Positions 60,317 to 64,000 of a stretch of DNA of 64,000 nt are shown here, in pieces. Source of the stretch: Alkalilimnicola ehrlichii (GTDB lineage: Bacteria > Pseudomonadota > Gammaproteobacteria > Nitrococcales > AK92); NCBI RefSeq assembly GCF_003399765.1, contig NZ_NFZV01000004.1:164951-228950 (forward strand). Reading direction: 5' to 3'. Within the stretch, counting starts at the first letter, position 1, and every line of letters starts with the position of its first letter. Both the position numbers and the translations under genes were made by a program. The notes beneath the pieces were generated by a model. The model saw only the letters and a list, made by a program, of their open reading frames with translations. It was not told the origin of the DNA and did not search any database.

Positions 60317-62455
60317 ATGCGACCTCCCTCAGGGTTTCCCAGGCTTGTCTTTGCACTAGCGACATGCTGCGCGTTGACGGCATTCGTGGCAGCGGCTCTC
60401 TTTGCCTGGGCCGATTACCGCACCCGTGTTTTAGCGACGGAGAGCTGGTTTGAACGGTTTCAGGCTCAAGCCGCCGTTGCGGCGGAGCAGCTCGACGAGG
60501 ACTTAGTCCGCTTGTCGGCCATCGCTGATGACCTGGCTTTAGATTTATCGCTTGGGGAAGTGCCCCTGGATCAGCTTGAAGCCCGTTTAGCCGAGGTGGT
60601 GGAGCAAAATCCTTATCTGTTCGGGGTGGTGGTCGCCTTCAGTCCCGAGGCAGAGCCGCTGTCGGGGCAATTATATGCGCCGTACTGGGTGAAGCGAGAC
60701 GATCGGCATCGGCTGATACAGATAGAAGACTTTTACGACTACACCGATGCTGACTGGTTCCGAGCAGGAATACGTTCCGCGGGATGGATTAATCCGTTCT
60801 TTGGCGAAGCTAGTCAAACCATGGTGTCGGGCTATTGCGCGCCGTTTCAACTGCCGGGCAGCGCGCCGGCGGTAGATGGAGTGCATGATGGAACCGTATG
60901 CGTGGATTACTCGTTAGAGGATGTGCGGGAATTAGTCACGGCGCTGGATCTTGGCCCTACGGGGTATGCGTTCGTCATCTCCTCGGACGGACAGTTTGTA
61001 TCGCATCCGCAGCGTTCCTACGTCCGCCAGGGTCTGACTCTGCAAGCGTTGGCTACGCAATTGCGCGATCCGCAATTGCGTAGGCTAGCCGAACGGGCGA
61101 CGGATCTGCGCAGTGGCGCCATTGCTTATAGCAACGAACTGACTGGGCAGGATGCCTGGATTTTCTTCAGCCCTATTCCTGTCCCCCAATGGTCGCTTGC
61201 CGTAGTGGCGGTCTACGACGAGGTGCCGCTCAATCTCACTCATCACAAACGATCGCAGATTGTCGTGACTATTGGCTTGGTGCTTGGGCTATGTGCAGTG
61301 TTGGTGGCGCTGGCCAGCTACCGGCTATATTCGCAACGTGTACTCTGGGGGAGTAGTGTCGGGATCGCGTTGGTGTTTCTGATCGGTATTGTGCGAATTT
61401 GGTCGGTGGAGTTTGTCGAGGTCGGACGAGACCCTCCGGATTCTGTCATGCTGGTGGACAGTACGGCGATGGAAAACTACTTAGCGGATTACCGGCGGCA
61501 GTTGGAGGAGCATTCCATCGGAGAGCCGCTCCTGGTGCCGACCGGCGTTTACATTGAAGCTATCCGTTTCGAAACTCCGCACGATTTCGTTGTGAGCGGA
61601 ATTATCTGGCAACGTTATGAAAGCCCCGAACACGATGACTTAGAGCGGGCGTTGTTTTTTCCTGACGCGGTGCCGGATAAAGATGTGCTACGGCCCTTAT
61701 TTCGTTTCCGCGACGGTAATGACGAGGTGATTGGCTGGTTTTTTAAGACCACTTTGCACCAGCCGACGGATTACACGCGATTTCCTATCGATGTACGGAA
61801 CCTGCAACTGCGCGTGTGGCATCCGGATATGGAGCGTGGCGTCGTGCTTGTGCCCGCGCTGGGTGATTACAGCTTATTGCACCCCACTGCCTTGCCTGGG
61901 CTCGAAGCGGGATTTGCTCTGCCCGGTTGGCAAGTATTCCGTAGCTTTTTTGCCTATCGGTTTTTCGATTATCGGGTGAGCTTTGGGATTTCCGAGATCG
62001 CTAAGGACGGCGATTTTCCAGAGCTGACGTATAACATCGTAGTGCGACGAAATCTAACCGATGCCTTTATTTCTAATCAAGTGCCGTTATTCGTTGCCGC
62101 CATCATGCTGTTTGCCATGCTGATGATCGATACCCGGCGTCAGGAGCAGGCTTCGTTATATGGGTTTACGACATCGCGTGTGTTGGGTACGGCTGCTGCC
62201 ATCTTCTTTATTATTCTCTTAGCTCACATCGATATACGGCGCCGTTATGTGGCGGAACAGATTATGTATATCGAGTATTTCTACTTCATCACCTATTTTG
62301 CAATCGTAGCCATTGCTATTAACGCCTTCATGCTCGCCGGGCCGCACTACAGCCGTTTTTTCCACTATAAGGACAACTTAATCCCGAAGCTTCTGTACTG
62401 GCCTTTACTGCATGGCGGTTTCTTCTTCGTCACGGTGCTTATCTTTTACCGTTAG
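60317..62455 (+). CDS. dCache sensor fused to a pentameric ligand-gated channel-like module
   Basis: 712 aa. Span at about 11-31; periplasmic dCache domain at about 40-300 (DWFRAGIRSAGWINPFFG; YAFVISSDGQFVSHPQRS). Spans at about 314-336 and 342-363. A beta-rich domain at 400-585 carries channel-like signatures: GVYIEAIRFETPHDFVVSGI, DYTRFPIDVRNLQLRV and TYNIVVRRN. Four final spans (585-604, 618-638, 652-674, 689-711) sit where M1-M4 of GLIC/ELIC-type channels would be, with the M1 proline at 590. The family's usual Pro-loop is not clearly intact. No HAMP or signalling output domain. Start ATG 60317 has a weak SD. Confidence 0.7.
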   Translation: MRPPSGFPRLVFALATCCALTAFVAAALFAWADYRTRVLATESWFERFQAQAAVAAEQLDEDLVRLSAIADDLALDLSLGEVPLDQLEARLAEVVEQNPYLFGVVVAFSPEAEPLSGQLYAPYWVKRDDRHRLIQIEDFYDYTDADWFRAGIRSAGWINPFFGEASQTMVSGYCAPFQLPGSAPAVDGVHDGTVCVDYSLEDVRELVTALDLGPTGYAFVISSDGQFVSHPQRSYVRQGLTLQALATQLRDPQLRRLAERATDLRSGAIAYSNELTGQDAWIFFSPIPVPQWSLAVVAVYDEVPLNLTHHKRSQIVVTIGLVLGLCAVLVALASYRLYSQRVLWGSSVGIALVFLIGIVRIWSVEFVEVGRDPPDSVMLVDSTAMENYLADYRRQLEEHSIGEPLLVPTGVYIEAIRFETPHDFVVSGIIWQRYESPEHDDLERALFFPDAVPDKDVLRPLFRFRDGNDEVIGWFFKTTLHQPTDYTRFPIDVRNLQLRVWHPDMERGVVLVPALGDYSLLHPTALPGLEAGFALPGWQVFRSFFAYRFFDYRVSFGISEIAKDGDFPELTYNIVVRRNLTDAFISNQVPLFVAAIMLFAMLMIDTRRQEQASLYGFTTSRVLGTAAAIFFIILLAHIDIRRRYVAEQIMYIEYFYFITYFAIVAIAINAFMLAGPHYSRFFHYKDNLIPKLLYWPLLHGGFFFVTVLIFYR

Positions 62456-62518
62456 AGACACCCGGCATAATTGCCTTGGTCTTTGCGCGAGCCGGGAAGA
62501 GAAGGGCGCAATAATTGC

Positions 62519-63481
62519 TCAATGCTGCGCTAACGCGATGAAACGGGCCATCCGCCGCTCTAGCCAGCGTAGCCCGCCGGCTTTCGCAGGCGCGACAAAG
62601 CCGACATGGCCACCGCGGGGAGAGAGTTCTAACGCCACGGCGGAACGGAGTTTGGCCGGTTCGGGAATGCTGGTGGCTGGAATAAAGGGGTCGTCTTCTG
62701 CGTGCACAATCAGCGTTGGCCGTTCGATGCCGCTAAGGCGCTGACCGCAGCTGGCTTGGCGGTAGTAAGCGGCAGCCGTCCCGAATCCATGCAACGGCGC
62801 CGTTAGAAGATCATCGAATTGGTAGAGTGTACGAATTTGGCGCAAAAGGCGGAGATCGGTCGGTGGTGCGGGGTGTGTGCCGAACTTCCGCCGCACCATG
62901 CGCTTTAGATTACGTAGCAGATCCCATTGATAAATCCGCGCAAAGCCTTTGTCGATATGCTCGGCGCAGGCGTGGAGATCAAACGGCGGGGAGGCGACCG
63001 CGGCCACTTGAATCGGCGCCTGAGCCCCCATGTCTCCCAACCAATTCAGCACGATATTCGCACCCAGCGAATAGCCGGCGAGCGCCAGTGGGCGTTCCGG
63101 AAACCAGCGACGTATGGCACGTACCGTTTGGTCGAGATCGTCGACATCGGCGGCGTGGTAAAATCGATCCAGCCGATTACGCCAGCCGCCTGCCCCTCGA
63201 TATTGCATCACGACGCTGCCAAGCCCGTGCTCATCGTATAGCGTTCGCATCAGCCCCAGAACATAGCTTGACGACGCCTGCCCCCCAAGGCCGTGCAGAA
63301 TAATCACCAATGGGCCGTTTGTCATTGGCCCCCACACTAAACGAAGTACATCGCCGTCAGGTAATTCGAGCGGTTGTTCGCGCAATGCGAGCCGAGGCCG
63401 GCGGCGCAACAATGCTGGATAAATCGTTTGCGCATGCGGATTGGTTAGCCAGGGGTGGGGTATAAAAGTATGCTCGCTCAT
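62519..63481 (-). CDS. YheT-type alpha/beta hydrolase
   Basis: 320 aa. HPWLTNPHAQTIYPALLRRR is the family N-terminus, VIILHGLGG the oxyanion loop, ALAGYSLGANIVLNWLG the nucleophile Ser, and HAEDDPFIP the Asp; GGHVGF holds the His. YheT-like proteins are carboxylesterase-like with unclear substrates. ATG 63481 is preferred over GTG 63508. Confidence 0.9.
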   Translation of the reverse strand: MSEHTFIPHPWLTNPHAQTIYPALLRRRPRLALREQPLELPDGDVLRLVWGPMTNGPLVIILHGLGGQASSSYVLGLMRTLYDEHGLGSVVMQYRGAGGWRNRLDRFYHAADVDDLDQTVRAIRRWFPERPLALAGYSLGANIVLNWLGDMGAQAPIQVAAVASPPFDLHACAEHIDKGFARIYQWDLLRNLKRMVRRKFGTHPAPPTDLRLLRQIRTLYQFDDLLTAPLHGFGTAAAYYRQASCGQRLSGIERPTLIVHAEDDPFIPATSIPEPAKLRSAVALELSPRGGHVGFVAPAKAGGLRWLERRMARFIALAQH

Positions 63482-63613
63482 CGCTCTGCGGGGAGTGGTT
63501 GCTACCACTGGCGAGCATAACGAATTTAGCGGCAGAATGCGCTGGCGGAAGTCTGGAATTCACTTAAAGCTTGCTAAGCCGAAAGGGGGAAGGCGTAGCC
63601 TTCCCCCGGAAGA

Positions 63614-64000
63614 TTACAGGCTTACCCGATTATCGATCAGCTGATCGACGACTGTCGGATCGGCCAGGGTGCTGGTATCGCCTAGGCTGTCTAGCTCGTT
63701 GCAGGCGATCTTGCGCAGAATCCGGCGCATGATCTTGCCCGAGCGGGTTTTCGGCAGCCCCGGCGCCCACTGAATGGCATCGGGTTTGGCGATCGGGCCG
63801 ATTTCCTTACGCACTAGGGCTTCCAGTTCTTTACGTAAGTCCTCGCTCGGTTCCGTGCCGTTCATTAAGGTGACATACGCATAGATGCCCTGGCCTTTGA
63901 TATCGTGCGGGAAGCCGACCACGGCCGCTTCGGCGACTTTCTCGTGCAGCACCAAAGCGCTTTCCACCTCGGCGGTGCCCATGCGGTGGCCGGAGACGTT
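63614..64000 (-). CDS. acs: Acetyl-CoA synthetase, C-terminal part (partial)
   Basis: Runs off the right edge. The visible part begins [20 protein letters not shown], then [20 protein letters not shown] and [17 protein letters not shown], which contains the catalytic lysine that is reversibly acetylated in Acs. Activates acetate to acetyl-CoA via acetyl-AMP. The stop is at 63614. Confidence 0.95.
   Translation of the reverse strand, partial: NVSGHRMGTAEVESALVLHEKVAEAAVVGFPHDIKGQGIYAYVTLMNGTEPSEDLRKELEALVRKEIGPIAKPDAIQWAPGLPKTRSGKIMRRILRKIACNELDSLGDTSTLADPTVVDQLIDNRVSL

Overview
The window is chromosomal DNA from a moderately GC-rich gammaproteobacterium. Evidence: housekeeping blocks in the order known from Gammaproteobacteria (carA-carB-greA; yhbY / rlmE-ftsH-folP-glmM-tpiA-secG-tRNA-Leu; tRNA-fMet-rimP-nusA-infB-rbfA-truB-rpsO-pnp), a 14-gene nuo operon with separate nuoC and nuoD, and BamB, NfeD, PdxH, H-NS and FadH homologues. 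I cannot name the genus. No insertion sequence, prophage, CRISPR array or integron is visible.

Layout. 1-5979: bamB, an NRDE-family gene, an exported pentapeptide-repeat protein (minus strand), adk with a very long terminator hairpin, nfeD and pdxH. 6166-10046: a two-gene minus-strand unit of unknown function, an H-NS-family gene, and a YadG/YadH-type ABC transporter. 10291-15748: carAB-greA, preceded by a promoter and a terminator-like leader hairpin that could also mask the ribosome binding site, then a DUF4149 membrane protein. 15784-22758: yhbY, rlmE, ftsH, folP, glmM, tpiA, secG, tRNA-Leu(GAG). 22838-37920: sigma70-type promoter, nuoA to nuoN, and a DUF2818 gene. 37957-46977: initiator tRNA, two terminator-like hairpins, the transcription/translation genes and pnp. 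47128-50677: a phosphoribosyltransferase / erythromycin-esterase / hydrolase / DUF427 cluster. 50695-52203: an HDOD protein and the remnant of a very large kinase-GGDEF gene. 52206-60167: three regulator/enzyme sets (fadH with a TetR gene; azoR with a LysR gene; an Lnt paralogue plus a secreted cutinase-like hydrolase with a QsdR-type TetR gene). 60317-64000: a dCache protein whose C-terminal half looks like a pentameric ligand-gated ion channel, a YheT-type hydrolase, and the 3' end of acs.

Seven genes (bamB, pdxH, yadH-like, nuoD, nuoL, nuoN, nusA) are broken by frameshifts. Nine of the ten events are repaired by restoring one base in a short run, and nusA is normally essential, so I treat them as probable consensus errors and annotate the genes across the breaks.

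The most unusual object is the dCache/channel fusion at 60317-62455. Next come the carA leader, the kinase-GGDEF remnant, the secreted cutinase-like hydrolase, and the unknown pair at 6166-7310.
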